From NCBI GenBank assembly GCA_029582265.1, contig CM055837.1, forward strand, positions 8,073,926 to 8,137,925: a DNA stretch of 64,000 nt. Direction: 5' to 3'. Position 1 is the first letter of the stretch. Each line of letters begins with the position of its first letter. This stretch comes from Zoroaster sp. YZ-2022 (Eukaryota > Echinodermata > Asteroidea > Forcipulatida > Zoroasteridae). The translations under genes and the position numbers were made by a program. Below the pieces are notes generated by a model. The model had not been told where the DNA came from. It saw only the letters and a program-made list of their open reading frames with translations, and did not search any database. Positions 12,484-25,140 of this stretch are shown here, one piece after another.

Positions 12484-13735
12484 TTGATTCATCAAGCTAA
12501 GACTGACCACTATTCTGCACAAGTTGACGACTGTTCAGGTGATCAGAAAAAACTCTTCAAAATTGTAAATAACTTTTTGCATAAATCAAAGGAACCAATG
12601 CTCCCCACCAGTGACTCTGACAAAAATCTTGCGGATAAATTTGCCAATTTCTTTGTTGAGAAAATTGACAATATTCACAAATCTTTCACTACCAATTCCG
12701 GTGATTCTTCTTTAACAACAAATGACATAACTTCTTTGAACACATCTATTTCTCTGTTTCAACCAGCAAGTGAAGAAGAAATCAGAAGAATAATTATGAA
12801 GTCACCATCCAAATCATGCGAACTTGATCCTGTACCTACTTTCTTGTATTGATGCTTTTGTACCATATATAACCTTGATTGCAAATAAGTCTCGATCTCT
12901 GCTTCATGGAATGTTTCCTGACAGTTTGAAAATTGCACATGTTCGTCCACTTCTCAAAAAAGCTGGTCTCGACAAGAATATTTTGAAAAATTATAGACCT
13001 GTATCAAACATGAAGTTCCTGGGAAAGACTATATGACGAGCTGTATCTTGTAGAATATCACATCATATGCATGTAAATAATTTATACGATCCTTTCCAAT
13101 CTGCCTATAAAGCACACCATGGAATAGAAACAGCACTGCTTCGTGTCAACAATGACATTTTATCTGCACTCGATGATGGAAATATAAATGCCTTAATTCT
13201 TCTTGATCTTAGCGCTGCGTTCGATACGGTTGACCATGATATTTTACTTGCACGTTTAAAACATAATATAGGAATTAATGGCCATGCACTGGAATGGTGT
13301 CCCCCATACTCGTCTAAAAGACCTCAACATGTTTGTATTCGTGATGCCGTCTCTGAACCTTTTCGTCTGAATTACTCAGTACCTCAAGGATCTGTCCTCG
13401 GCCCTCAGTGGTTTCCAATTTATACTTACCCAATTCGTAACATATTCACGTCTACGCAGATGACACTCAGATTTATCTAGCTTTCAAACCATCACAACAA
13501 CAGAGTGCCTCTAAAATTAATCGCCTTGAAAACTGTATTCATGATATTCGCATTTGGATGAAGGAAAATTTCTTAAAACTCAATGATGATAAAACAGAAT
13601 TTGTGCTATTTGGTTCTCGTCAACAACTATCTAAGATTTCTATTCCAAATATTATTATTGGTGACTCTCATGTGCAATCTTCTTCTCAAACAAGGAATGG
13701 AACCTTGGAGTTATTTTTGATGCAAACATGACACT
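12484..13735 (+). mobile_element. Decayed CR1/jockey-type LINE, reverse transcriptase fragment
   Basis: Pieces in several frames read [13 protein letters not shown], then KNYRPVSNMKFLGKTI (RT motif 2 region), LILLDLSAAFDTVDHDILL (motif A), YSVPQGSVLGP and, in another frame at 13452-13481, YADDTQIYL (catalytic site), then WMKENFLKLNDDKTEFVLFGS. At least three frame changes or stops separate them, so the copy is dead. The 5' endonuclease domain and the 3' tail are absent; the fragment ends at an ATT microsatellite. Confidence 0.9.
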
Positions 13736-13739
13736 TAAA

Positions 13740-13872
13740 CCTCATATTAATAATATTATTATTAATATTATTATTAATATTATTATTAATATTAATATTA
13801 TTAATATTAATATTATTAATATTAATATTAATATTATTAATATTATTAATATTATTAATATTATTATTATCT
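13740..13872. repeat. (ATT/AAT)n microsatellite
   Basis: Interrupted ATT/AAT trinucleotide tract followed by a short (CCAT)n run. It lies exactly at the end of the LINE fragment. The Ile/Asn-rich ORFs on both strands are artefacts. Confidence 0.95.
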
Positions 13873-15210
13873 TCCATCCATCCATCCATTCTGTTCCCAC
13901 TTGCTGTCAATGGACGTTCCTAGCCACTGCTATTAAATCCAACTGTTTAACTACCATGAAATCGTTCTGGTTTCGCATGCAAACCAGACTGATGTAGGAC
14001 TAATTCATAAAAACAAAATCAAAGTCATGGTTTTCAACTGAGCAATGAAGTAAACTAAAGTTGTATTGCGAACACACGGGCGACTGGGCTAATTAAATTG
14101 TGTGTACCCGGTGCTATTTATAATTGTACTATTGATGGGGTACGACCAATAACAGTCTATTTTAAATGGCATGCACGCAACTTGTATAATTTTTATGATG
14201 CTATTCAGAAAGTAAAACAAATGATTCGGTCAATCTCCCGGATTTGGTGCTTAGCATGCATGCAGCGATGATCTGCTTTCGAGCAAGACAGACATAAAAG
14301 CTATGCTCTTGTAAAAATATTGCTAGAGAACATCACCACACCTTCGTTTCCTAACAATACCACATCTTCAGGCTCAGCGTTTTTATTCTCTTTAAGATTT
14401 TACTATTATAGGTGCACTGTACATAATTTATTATTAGTTGCAGTTACTGATCTATAAGGTATTGTCATTGTATCGTCTCAGAGATCTGATACAGCCCGAA
14501 TTACAAGACATTAGAGATAAATTAAACTGCAGCTAACAAAATGATATGGACAGACAACAAAATGGATGCCATATTCCGAAACCAAGTCAATTAACGTTTC
14601 CGTCAGTCATTGTAACAAAAGAAAAAAAGAACTTCGAAATAGTGTATTGTAGCTATCAAATAAGTATCAATATGTTGAACCCAACCGCCACTTTTACACA
14701 ATGTCTATTTAGCAGACGACAAAACGGCCAACATTTCACTGGATGTGCACAGGCGACATTCATTGCTCAAAATCTCCCAAAATATCGTTCCCAATCCTCA
14801 CTTGACTACATTTTCCTCTCTTTAAGTGTGTCCTCTATCATCTTTTAAAGGAAAATGTGTGATATTTGTCATATTTGAGTACACAAGTGGCGGCTGTATT
14901 CTACAATTCTTTCCCTTTAGTGGTTGTTTATAGCCTTACAGAATCAGGTTTTCCAACAAATTTGCATTGAAGGAATTTACACGTGCTTTTTCAAATTGAG
15001 CGCGCATAATTACACTATGCACAACTACCGGTACTGTTGGTGACCTTGCCGAAGTTGTGCAAGTCTGTTACCGCTTTTAACATAATAATTTGCCAATGAA
15101 AAGACAACTCACCCGTCTTACACCTTTATTATAACTTCCGCCCATTGCTTAGTCTGCAAAAAATGTGTATGACGATGGTGTCCATTGCGTCTTCAATAGG
15201 CCTAATATTA
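13873..15210. other. No feature recognised
   Basis: No coding signal beyond short chance ORFs. I see no structural repeat. Confidence 0.3.
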
Positions 15211-15224
15211 CCATGTAACTGTTA

Positions 15225-15445
15225 AGGCCTTGTCACACGGGGCAATTTTCGGGCAATTTTCAGGCAATAAAAGTTGCTGGCAATGAGATTGCTCGGAGAT
15301 TGCCTTGTGTAGCATTTCACGCAATCCAGTGGCAATGAATAGGCAACACGAAGGCAACTTAATTTTTGAGTAGTCTGGCTTTCTACTTTGAGGCAATCTG
15401 TCGAGGCAAGCTCCAATCACATTGAGTATCAGTGATCACGTGACA
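15225..15445. repeat. Dispersed repeat with GGCAA/TTGCC short repeats
   Basis: A run starting 'aaggccttgtcacacggggcaattttc' contains many GGCAA and TTGCC elements in both orientations and ends near 'atcacgtgacatttta'. The style is that of a MITE with degenerate inverted ends, but I could not delimit it. Confidence 0.35.
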
Positions 15446-16810
15446 TTTTATCACTAGCAAAACTTTTTCGGCGGCGGCGGCGGCCATTTAATTCTCGGTT
15501 ACATGAAAAAATACCGAGGAATTTTGCTGTTCTTTTTAACTCCAAAGCAAAATACAAGAAAATAAAATGGTTTACTGAGAAATACCCATAAAATCCCCAT
15601 CGCAACCAAATTACTCTATTAGTATTTTGTACTACCTTGAAAATGTTGAGATTTTGAAGCTTTACATGGTTGAAGAACAGTAGGAGTAAGAGTAATTATC
15701 TTTCAAGAGTAGTAAATAGCATTGGTTCTGAGAAGAACTGGCAGTGACATTACTTTATGTTTCAATCAGTATACTCTGATTGTCTTCAGGGGGATGAAGA
15801 TGATCAGAGTATACCGATGCATTACGAATTTCTCCCATTTAAACGAATCCGAGTTAGACCTTTCTAACTCGGAAAGAAAACATCCATTCTGAAATGACAG
15901 CCCTCGCAATGGACACACTTTTAATACCTCCCTGTGGTGGTCAATCCAAAGCAGTAATAACATATTAACCTCTATAGGTATACCATATGCCATTGATGGT
16001 AACCTGTCACTGAATGATGTATTTCATCTATTAATGGTAGTGACCACTGATTGCTGCAATGACCACCAGCTTTATGCATAGGAATATGAAAATCAGAAAA
16101 CAAGAAATTAAGTTTCTGTATATAATAATCTGTATGAAAATTGTGTTATAATGAATGCAAATTTATTATAAATATTGTATAAACCAAAACCTAATCGTAA
16201 ATTATTGACAGGGCTGGGGGTTACTGAAGACACTGAAGCATGAAGGAGCATATAAGTATTTCCCCTTTCCTTGTTTTTCCAACTTTTCCAGGAAAAATTA
16301 CCCTGTGAGAGAAGAGTCTATACACTCCTGATATTTCTAGGTTGTAAATAATTTTCCCTACATGAAACATAATAAGAAAGTTGGCTAATAATTGTGCATT
16401 TCAACCATGTTCATGTATCAGGTACCACAGAGTCTACTCAAAGCACAGGCGTATAGTATTTGGGTGAAGAAGAAACAATACAGCTTATGTCAAATAGCTA
16501 ATGTCTGCAGTATTCAAAGCTTGTATGGATGTCAACTAATTAGCCTTTTATTAGAAAACAAGCTTATAACTACTAGATGATGCAATTGCAAGAAAGCTTG
16601 CATCTGTGCTTTCCCCATTCCCCTGCCCTTTGCAGAATAGTTGTCAAAAAGTAAATAATTCCTAAAAGTAAGGCCACAAGTTGTAATCAGCCAATTGACA
16701 ATTCCAACAAAATTACATGTAATTACATATATTTGATCGAATCTGATAATTGCTTGCCCTCGTCATTTTGTTTAAGGAAAAAACATTCATTTTGGAAAAA
16801 TCTTTAAATT
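15446..16810. other. No gene recognised; fragment of the foldback element
   Basis: Near 15722-15795, 'ggttctgagaagaactgg...tcaatcagtatactctgattgtcttcagg' is a diverged piece of the foldback family seen complete at 43011 and 45138. Otherwise nothing is supported. Confidence 0.35.
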
Positions 16811-16817
16811 CTAGATT

Positions 16818-17335
16818 TAGACGAAGCCAACATTGGTATTTATGTCTTGGTATTAATTCTTGTACAGAAATCAATTTAATTGATGGACTACATGTTTATA
16901 TACCAAGAATGATCTTTATTTATAATATACATCACTTTCAACTCAAGTTTATAATGAACAAAAATGTAATGATAAATCGACAATGAGAGTGACACACTGT
17001 AATCAAGCATCTCCTTATTGTGACATGCTTATAAATTGTCTTTGTTTTCACATATTGCAAATAATTAAAAATCATTTATACAATTTGAAAACAAATTCTA
17101 CATTGCTTTTTTTTACATTTTCAAGGTTGTACACATATTTGGCAAAATGTCTGTAGCTGCATCCATACTATAGAATTACAAGCTAAAGATCAGATGCCAT
17201 TTTATACATACATTTTTAGACATTGAAATAATCAAGAGTTGTATGAGTGCTTGTAAATTGTCAATAAAACAATGAAATACATATTTATTTTAACTGTCCA
17301 TTTGGTTTCATGACTTGACTTTTGTGGCTCCACTC
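16818..17335. repeat. ~0.5-kb repeat, direct copy at 39773-40250
   Basis: From 'gaagccaacattggtattta' to 'tgacttgacttttgtgg' this matches 39773-40250 in the same orientation with modest divergence and small indels. The sequence is non-coding and AT-rich, and near its end has 'tcaataaaacaatgaaat', like a polyadenylation region, so it may be the 3' tail of a retroelement or a duplicated 3' UTR. Confidence 0.8.
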
Positions 17336-17845
17336 CTCCCTAACCCCCCCCCCACAATCAATTAAAACTTGGCCCACCTGTTTAACCTACTGTAAACAAT
17401 ATAACAATGAGTGTACAAGATCTTACACATGTAACAAGTGAAATGACTTCAGTGTAAATGAACCCAACCATGATCCTTTGTTGACAAGAAAACAGAATCA
17501 ATCTGCATTATAAATGTACGCTCTATATGTACAATTTAGTGACAGTTCAATATGAGTGACATACAGGGGCTGTCATTGGAATCGGTCATTTTGGAATAAA
17601 ATGCCTGAATTCCCCCCCCCCCCACAAGTTCTTGGGGATAGCATGTACTGCCACTGGTGAAAGACCAATTCTTTGGACTATCATTATAGCACTATAGAAT
17701 CCAAGAACTAGGGAGGGGGAGGGGCAAGCAAGCAATAAAAGTAAGGGGCCCAGACATAATTATGCTTGATTCCAAATTACCAATTCCATTGACCGACGAC
17801 TGGTGCTTCATTATGTCACACTCAGCATCAATTCTGCATAGCTGA

Positions 17846-18076
17846 AGTAGCAAGATGTTTCTGTCCTCTTTCTGAAAAACATTTAAGAGTGAAAAGAGGA
17901 GTAAGGGCTTAAATAAATTCAACATTATCAACAATCACTGTGAAATAAGATAAAACATTGTTTAACTGACATGGATTGGAAAGGTGGTTATCAGATTGAC
18001 CCCTTCTCTTGGACTGAAATGCCAGTACTGCTATAGCCAAAGAAAATTAACGAATTATATTAAACCTGATTTTTTT
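17846..18076. repeat. 231-bp sequence with near-identical inverted copy at 53227-53459
   Basis: Starting 'agtagcaagatgtttctgtc' and ending 'aaacctgattttttt', the segment matches the reverse complement of 53227-53459 with only a small difference cluster (aaacatttaag against aaagattgttaag). It contains no obvious terminal repeats. Such identity 35 kb apart implies a recent copy. Confidence 0.9.
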
Positions 18077-19150
18077 GGTAATAAACAACCACTAAAACTA
18101 AATTGTTTACATAATTCTTTTTTCTTCTCTAAGATAAAAGCACTTCGGACAAAATAATTTGGTCATTACGTGTACGTATGTCCCAACCAAATAAAAATGT
18201 TTGATAATAATTTGAAAATATGAGAATCTAAACCAAAATTGAAGCTTCCTTTTTGTCAAATATGCACAGTATGTAATCAGAGGTTATGGCAATGTCACAT
18301 AATTGTCATGATTGTGTTCATCATGTACCGGTACGTGTACATTATGACTCTTGGGACGTCGACGTGCACCTGGTTGCAATCGAATCCATGAATTCTGTGA
18401 TCGTTCGTGTGTTTACAACGGATACAAAATGTACAGACTGGAACATTATTCCTTTTGTTACATTCACAACGGTGTGTAATGCAGAGTACCAGTCTAAATA
18501 CAATCTGCAATTGCCGAACAAGTTTTACGGTCGTGTAGACTACTGGAAATGCGTATAATATATGTGACTTTTGAAATTTTTTCACTTTTAGGGCGGTGTG
18601 TACCCTTAACGTTGAGCTTTTTAGCTGGCCGGAGTCCAGTTTGCCTACAGTCTTTATATAGTTTCGGATCGAACTTTTTGTTTGCGTATCATTTAACAAT
18701 AATAACTTCATTATGAAAACTAGCGCGCATCTGCTCTCCCGGATTCGCGGCACAGAGCTTTAACACGGTATAACCTGTCAAAATTCAGGCACTTTTGCAA
18801 CAAAAAACATATATCTTTTGAACGGAACGTCGTATTAATTTGGGATAAACGGAAAGTAAAAATACATTTCAGGCTTCCTGGTTATGTATGTTTCGTAAAC
18901 CTTAGCGAAAAAACCGAGGATCATTTTTGCTCCCAAGTTTTGCATTCCGTCACATTTGTATATGGAGAAACGTGAAAAACACCCCAAACGGACACGACAT
19001 TTTAGCACCCCGCCGCCTTTATCTTGGCAAGAAAACCAAAGGTCATCGCACTTTGGGGTGAACGGTTTTATAAAGATGAGTTTCATGTAGACCTGTGATA
19101 ATTTTTGTTTTGCGAATTTACCAGTAGGGGCTTACTGACTGAATATTCAG
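18077..19150. other. No gene recognised
   Basis: A 152-codon minus-strand open frame (18295-18753) and a 90-codon plus-strand frame (18286-18558) overlap here, but neither has recognisable domains or convincing splice context. I treat both as chance. Confidence 0.3.
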
Positions 19151-20298
19151 ATTGCATCAGACACTGGTAACATTCGTGGAATGTATGAGGGCATCAAAAA
19201 AGCCATTGACATACGCATTAAGAAAACTGCTCCACTGAAATCCAGGACGGGATCCATTATAATTGACAAAGGCGAACAGATGGAACGATGGGTTGATCAC
19301 TACTTGGATCTATACTCAAGAGAATACAAAGTTTCACAAGCCGCTTTAGATGCCCTTCACACTTTACCCGCCATGACAGAGCTGGATGTTGAGCCCACAC
19401 TGCAAGAGCTGGGTAAGGTCATCGACAGCCTAGCTAGCGGAAAGGCTCCAGGGAAAGACGGCATCCCAGCTGAAATTCTCAAATGCGGAAAGGACACCCT
19501 ACTTCCTGACCTCCATCATCTATTTATACAGTGCTGGAATGAGGGAACCGTGCCCCAAGACATGCGTGACTCCAACATTGTCACAATATACAAGAACAAG
19601 GGCGACAGATCGGATTGCAATAACTACCGTGGCATCTCTCTGTTGAGCATTGTGGGAAAAGTCTTTGCACGTGTCATCCTCAAGAGGCTACAAGTTCTTG
19701 ACGATCAAGTTTACCCAGAGGAGCAATGTGGCTTTCGTCCAAAAAGATCTACAGTGGACATGATCTTCTCTTTGAGGCAACTCCAGGAAAAATGCAGAGA
19801 GCAACAACAACCCCTTTATACAGCTTTTGTTGACCTTACTAAGGCATTTGATCTAGTCAGTAGAGATGGGCTCTTCAAGTGCCTGGAAATTATAGGTTGT
19901 CCCCCGAAGCTGCTGAGCTTGATTCGCTCCACGAAGGGATGAAAGGCTCCATTCAGTTCGACGGATCAACATCAGAAGCCTTCAAAATCAGCAGTGGAGT
20001 CAAGCAGGGCTGTGTACTTGCACCTACTCTGTTTGGGATCTTCTTTTCCTTGTTCCTGACTTACGCTTTTAGGACCGCAGAAGAAGGTGTTCACCTGCAC
20101 ACAAGATCTGATGGTGGACTCTTTAACCTTGCCCGTCTGCGTGCAAAAACTAAAGTGCGCAAAGTCCTTATCAGGATGCTCCTGTTTGCTGATGACGCAG
20201 CATTTGTTGCCCATTCTGAACACGAACTCCAATCACTCATGGACCGCTTCTCGTATGCTTGTGATGAGTTTGGACTGACCATCAGCCTACAGCCTTGA
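19150..20298 (+). mobile_element. LINE reverse transcriptase fragment, frameshifted and 3'-truncated
   Basis: The first frame (19181-19942) reads SGKAPGKDGIPAEILKCG, SDCNNYRGISLLSIVGK, QCGFRPKRSTVDMIFSLRQL and AFVDLTKAFDLVSRDGL. After a frame change near 19930 the second frame continues SGVKQGCVLAPTLFGIFF and LLFADDAAFVAHSE (the catalytic FADD), stopping just after FGLTIS. This is the LINE group often annotated in animal genomes as craniofacial development protein 2-like. Its C-terminal half is missing here; a fragment of such a C-terminus lies at 40311-40993. The insertion sits upstream of, and perhaps in an intron before, the zinc-finger exon at 20546. Confidence 0.9.
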
Positions 20299-20545
20299 GA
20301 ACAATTATTACAAATAAAACTGCATACATGTATTCACAAAAATCCAATGATCAAAATAATGGATAATCAATCAAGCAGGCATTGTGATAAATGGACTAGG
20401 ATCCAGAGGAAGTCAAAGGTGTAGCATACATATGTGTGTCTCTCCTCCCCCTCACTTGATCCATCCATTGCCATACTATACTGTCTTCCTTAGTTGAAAC
20501 TCATTATTGTATGTTGGATATCAACTTTTCTTGAACCCTTTACAG

Positions 20546-20721
20546 CTTCTCAAGATGATGCAGTTTCTGTTGATGAGAACATTGAGAATAAGAGCAACAC
20601 AACTGCCATGGAAACGCTGAGGAGGCAGTATCTGTGCTCCATCTGCAATGAAGACTTCTCCTTCACATCATCAGAGATCCTTAAACACAAGAGGATGCAT
20701 ACTAAAGAAGAGTCAACTTAA
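20546..20721 (+). CDS. Probable last exon of a C2H2 zinc-finger protein
   Basis: A good acceptor (cccttTACAG) ends at 20545, followed by 57 codons to TAA at 20719-20721. The peptide is acidic at first (SQDDAVSVDENIENKS) and ends in one zinc finger, YLCSICNEDFSFTSSEILKH, followed by KRMH. A single C-terminal finger with 'EILKHK' recalls the end of DHX34-type RNA helicases, but this is memory of a pattern, not an alignment. AATAAA follows at 20725. Upstream exons were not identified; LINE sequence occupies the preceding 1.2 kb. Confidence 0.45.
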
Positions 20722-20739
20722 GAGAATAAATTGTCAGTT

Positions 20740-22950
20740 TTAATACAACTTGAATAGGTCAAAATTTGGTCAAACTTATTTTATAAAGTAAGGCTTATAC
20801 AGTTTTTGTATATTTTGTTCAAAATTTAAGTTTCCAAATTACACCAAAATTCAATTTTCTTTTCCCATCTTTTAAAACAAATGGACAATTTTATTTTATA
20901 CCAAAAAATAATAATTAAGATTAATTTATCAAATTATCAAATGATTGTCATAGAGCTAGAGATAATTGCCTTTCAGAAATTGAAATGAGGTTGGATGTAA
21001 TTGACAATACACATAAAAACATTTAACCAAGACTTTGAATGAAGTCCTCAAACCTCAAGTTGGAGTTCTCAGTGTTGAGTCCATGTCCCAAGTAAAATTA
21101 CTGATTTCTTTTGTGTTATATGTCGAGCGCAGTTTCAAATTCACAATATTCGTTCAATAAGCTTAAGCAGGGGCTGGATAGGTTTTTTTAAAGAAATAAA
21201 TATCTAATATCTTATAAGATTTAGTGTAAAGTTCTGGGTTCATGATTTGTTTTGTTTCTATAGAGATGGATTATATTAATATAATTACAAGATTTTAATT
21301 TGCTAACCAAAAGTCTTTTGAGCAGACCATTTTGTGGGTGTAAGCTATTTCAACAATGGCTTAGTGTGGTTGGAATGTTTCTAAAGTGACTATTGAGTTA
21401 TAAAATATAGTTATTCAGTGTAGTTGTATTGCATATTTTATAAGAGTTCCACTTCCATGCATGTTACCAGGGAGGTTTGAACAACCCGCCCTTTTAGGTC
21501 GAAATTATATATTTTTTTAAAACATGATTTCTAATACATTTATTTTATTTTAACCCTAAACCATATTTTGAATACCAAAAATCAATGAGATTGCAGAGCT
21601 TTTTCTCCTGGATCCCTACCGAAGGAAAACACATAAATACTCGCTTAACTCATGAAATGTATGGTCATAATACCCTTGGGAAAAAATCCTGGTGACATAC
21701 ACGAGCTAAAAGTAGATACCTTTAAAGTCACATACACTATTGGTTATCTGAAAAAACAATTGTTCCCAGTTTTACACAAAAACTTTCCGGCATTTAACAA
21801 AATTAGCTTGTTGTGCCTTATGGAACTATGAAGAAAATGAGAAAATGTAGAATGTGCAACATCAAGAAATGGACTTTTTATGGACTAACTTTGTCACTAA
21901 ATCTTTCTATATTCGGACACCCTGGTAAAGTTCTGTTTTACACTTTCAGTTTGGTCAAATTTACCATAAACTTCAATATCACTATGACCGATGTTATCTT
22001 TTTTGCTTTTCTTGCAATAGAGTGAATAAATAAAGTCATTTTACAATATAAACCACTAATTTTCATTGAAGCATTCCATCCTCTCACCAGGCCTATAATT
22101 TCTCAGGAATGTTTTAGAAATCTCCCTTTGCCTTGAAATCTTCTTGGAAAGAAGTAGCCTGTATTATGTCCAACCTCTTGTTTGTGGGGATATGTAATAA
22201 TGTCAATCCTTTGTAAGACCCAATTACCCATATTTCAGGATTTTACTTTTGTCAAATTACACCCTTGATTATTGTAAGCTGACATCTGGTAGATTTTACA
22301 CTTAAGGCCACTGACCACATGTGGGGTCAGTGGGATCATAAATTTCCCTGTCTCCAAGACTGACATCCCCTAGACCAATTTTTATTATCACTTCGACCTC
22401 CCCTAAATTATAATCTAAACACGATGCCCCCACTGTTGTAAATGACCAGTTCATATACCTTAGATTAGAAATCTCAGTTTCTCTCTCTCTATATATATAT
22501 ATATATACTGTACTGCTAGTCCAATAACTTTGTGACCCTACAGTCGGTATTGAGTATAAGAATAGATTTTGTACTTCTTGTTAGAGCCACGGAGAAATAA
22601 ATAAAATATTCGTTCGGCCCAAGAAGCTTCTCTTATAAGTGTCATTTCTTCATCTGGCAGCACCCCTCTTTTAAGTGTTACATTATCATTGAGTATGACG
22701 TGGTTTCTTTTTTAAATCTTATTTGTTTGCCAACCAATGAAGTAACGTGATACATATTGTTTTGGGGTGCAATTGTACATCATTTCATAGCCAAAACAAT
22801 ATGAATAATTAAAAATGACGACATGCTGGTCTGAGGCAACGTCCACTCAGACCAAAAACTGCAGATTTTATTTTGAACGGAAGTATGACCACCAAAAACT
22901 CACCTGTAATATTAGAATGCTTGCGCAATCAAATAAGTAATTTACATTTC
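20740..22950. other. No gene recognised
   Basis: AT-rich, non-coding, perhaps 3' flank of the zinc-finger gene. A (CT)n(AT)n microsatellite is at 22482-22506. Confidence 0.35.
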
Positions 22951-22959
22951 ACTCCCAGT

Positions 22960-23894
22960 CAGTGGCGCACCCAAGGGGGGCTCGAGCCCCCCCCCCCCCA
23001 AGGGCCCGCTGATGTTTTTTTGTTTTTTTAAAGAAGGAGCCAGGAAAGAGAGCAAAATCTGAGCCCAAGTCTTGTCTACAGAGGAGTTTGGCAAGGAGTA
23101 TAGGGCAGTGGTACAAGGGATGGGGACTCAGGAGACTCAAGCTCCCTTCCAAAAGTTTTCCATTTATTCCACTCACTATTATATTTTACGGCGTTGCGTA
23201 TGCATGTGCATGTAAGCTTGAAGGGCCACCAGTATATATAACAAGCATTTTTACACATTCTCCCCCCCCCCCTGCCATGGTGCACCCTGATCAGGGAGCA
23301 GCTTTACTTAATTTTATTTTCATTTTCTGTTGTCCGTTTCTCTTGTTGAGGTCGTTGACTGTCGTTGAGGTTACTCGTAAAATTTAAACACGCCCGCATT
23401 ATAATCAACTCCTTTCCAGTTTGTACACAATGGCCCAGGATTGGGTTTTAATTTACAAAGATTATGTGACACTCTTTTAGCAAACACCGATTGGATAATA
23501 TTGGGATTTGGTTTTGCCGCCAAATTCGTGTTTGAAAAAATTTAGCTCCGCCCGGAATGATCACAAACTTTACGTCCACGCAATGAAAGTATTTAACTAT
23601 AGAAATCTTGCAGACGAAACAAGCTCAAGTTCTTTACATCAAGAGGAGGAAATTATATGGAAGGTAAAACCCTACGAGTCCGAATCATGCCATAATGTCT
23701 TCTTTTTATGACTAGAAACCACCAGGAAACATTTAACATGTGCCGTAGGTTCACTGACGAGCACGACTAGGGACATGGCTGCAGCCGCGCCACCGGTTAT
23801 GGTTTGGGTCAGCCATGTCTCTCCCCCATATTGGATTTCAAATAAAAATATTTTGAGCCCCCCCCCCCCCAATCAAATCCTGGGTGCGCCACTG
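22960..23894. mobile_element. Non-autonomous hAT transposon with 8-bp target duplication
   Basis: The element begins CAGTGGCGCACCCAAGG and ends with the reverse complement of CAGTGGCGCACCCAGGA, giving a 14-bp perfect terminal inverted repeat. It is flanked on both sides by CTCCCAGT (22952-22959 and 23895-23902), the 8-bp duplication expected of hAT. Poly-C/poly-G tracts sit just inside both ends. The 935-bp body has no transposase. Internally, 'cagccatgtctctcccc' near 23810 resembles 'cgccatgtctctcccc' in the inverted-repeat arm at 25190. It inserted in the outer spacer of the tRNA-like array. Confidence 0.92.
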
Positions 23895-23914
23895 CTCCCA
23901 GTACCAACTTGGAG

Positions 23915-25140
23915 CGATGGCATAGTTAAGTCCATGATTTCAGTGCAAGGGACACTGGTTTGAAACCCAGCGGCGCCGATATTTTTATTTTTTAAATGAT
24001 TACACAATCACAATGATTTAAAATTTCACACTAAATATCAACAAGGATGTTTAGTACAAGCTTTTTCTGCTGGGTTTCGGTGTATACAACCAGCGTTCGA
24101 ATCCCAATGATGTCAATATTTTAGTTTTAAATGATTACGCAATCACGATTTATTTAAATAGTATTAAATTCAACTCACATATCAACAGGGTTGGTGGCGT
24201 ATAAAGTAAGCGGTATTGGGTTTCAGTGTAGGACACCTGGGTTCGAATCCCAGTGCTGTCGATATTTTAGTTTTAAATGATTACGCAATCACAATGTATT
24301 TAAGTAGTATTAAATTTAGTTCAGCAGGATTGGTGGCGTAAGTCAGTTGCGCTGTGTTTCAGTGTAGGCAACCTTGGTTCGAATCCCATTGACGCAAATA
24401 TTTTAATTTAAATGATTAAGCAATCACGATTTATTTAAGTAGTATTAAATTCAGCTCCAAATACCAACAGGATTGGTGGCGTAAATCAGATGTACTGTGT
24501 TTCGGTGTATGCGACCTGGGTTCGAATCCCAGTGACGCAAATATTTTAATTTTAAATGATTAAGCAATCACGATTTATTTAAGTAGTATTAAATTCAACT
24601 ATAAATACCAACAGGATTTGGTGGCGTAAGTCAGATGTTTGGTGTTTAAGTGTTTAAGTGTAGGCAAACTTGGTTCGAATCCTAGTGAAGCAAATGTTTT
24701 AATTTTAAATGATTAAGCAATCACGATTTATTTAAGTAGTATTAAATTCAACTATAAATACCAACAGGATTGGTGGCGTAAATCAGATGTACTGTGTTTC
24801 GGTGTATGCGACCTGGGTTCGAATCCCAGTGGCGCAAATATTTTAATTTTAAATGATTAAGCAATCACGATTTATTTAAGTAGTATTAAATTCAACTATA
24901 AATACCAACAGGATTGGTGGCGTAAATCAGATGTACTGTGTTTCGGTGTAGGCGACCTGGGTTCGAATCCCAGTGACGCAAATGTTTTAATTTTAAATGA
25001 TTAAGCAATCACGATTTATTTAAGTAGTATTGAATTCATGTCCAAATACCAACAGGATAAATGGCGCAAGCCGTTAGTCCACTGGGCTGTCAATTGCGGC
25101 AGTTCCAGGCTGGTACGTCCGGGTTCGAATCCTGCTCCTG
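23915..25140 (+). repeat. Left arm: ~9 tandem tRNA-like modules, ~145-bp period
   Basis: Each module has an A-box-like GGTGGCGTAARTCAG, about 40 bases later a B-box GGTTCGAATCCC flanked by a CTGGG/CCCAG T-stem, then a spacer (attttaaatgattaagcaatcacgatttatttaagtagtatt). B boxes fall near 23957, 24094, 24241, 24378, 24521, 24672, 24816, 24960 and 25121. The 5' and 3' acceptor segments do not pair, so these are not canonical tRNA genes but pol III-like, tRNA-derived units. The last one (about 25055-25140) differs, with a long variable arm, like a type II tRNA. Outer copies are the most diverged. Confidence 0.8.

Noticed and set aside
13686..13997. Asn/Ile-rich frames on both strands
   Set aside because: They are translations of an ATT/AAT microsatellite at the end of a LINE fragment.
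18295..18753. 152-codon minus-strand frame
   Set aside because: No domain, odd composition, overlapped by an equally long opposite frame; no splice context.
24190..24990. Functional tRNA gene cluster
   Set aside because: T-arm and B box are good, but 5' and 3' acceptor segments do not pair and the anticodon arm is poor; tRNA-derived repeats fit better.
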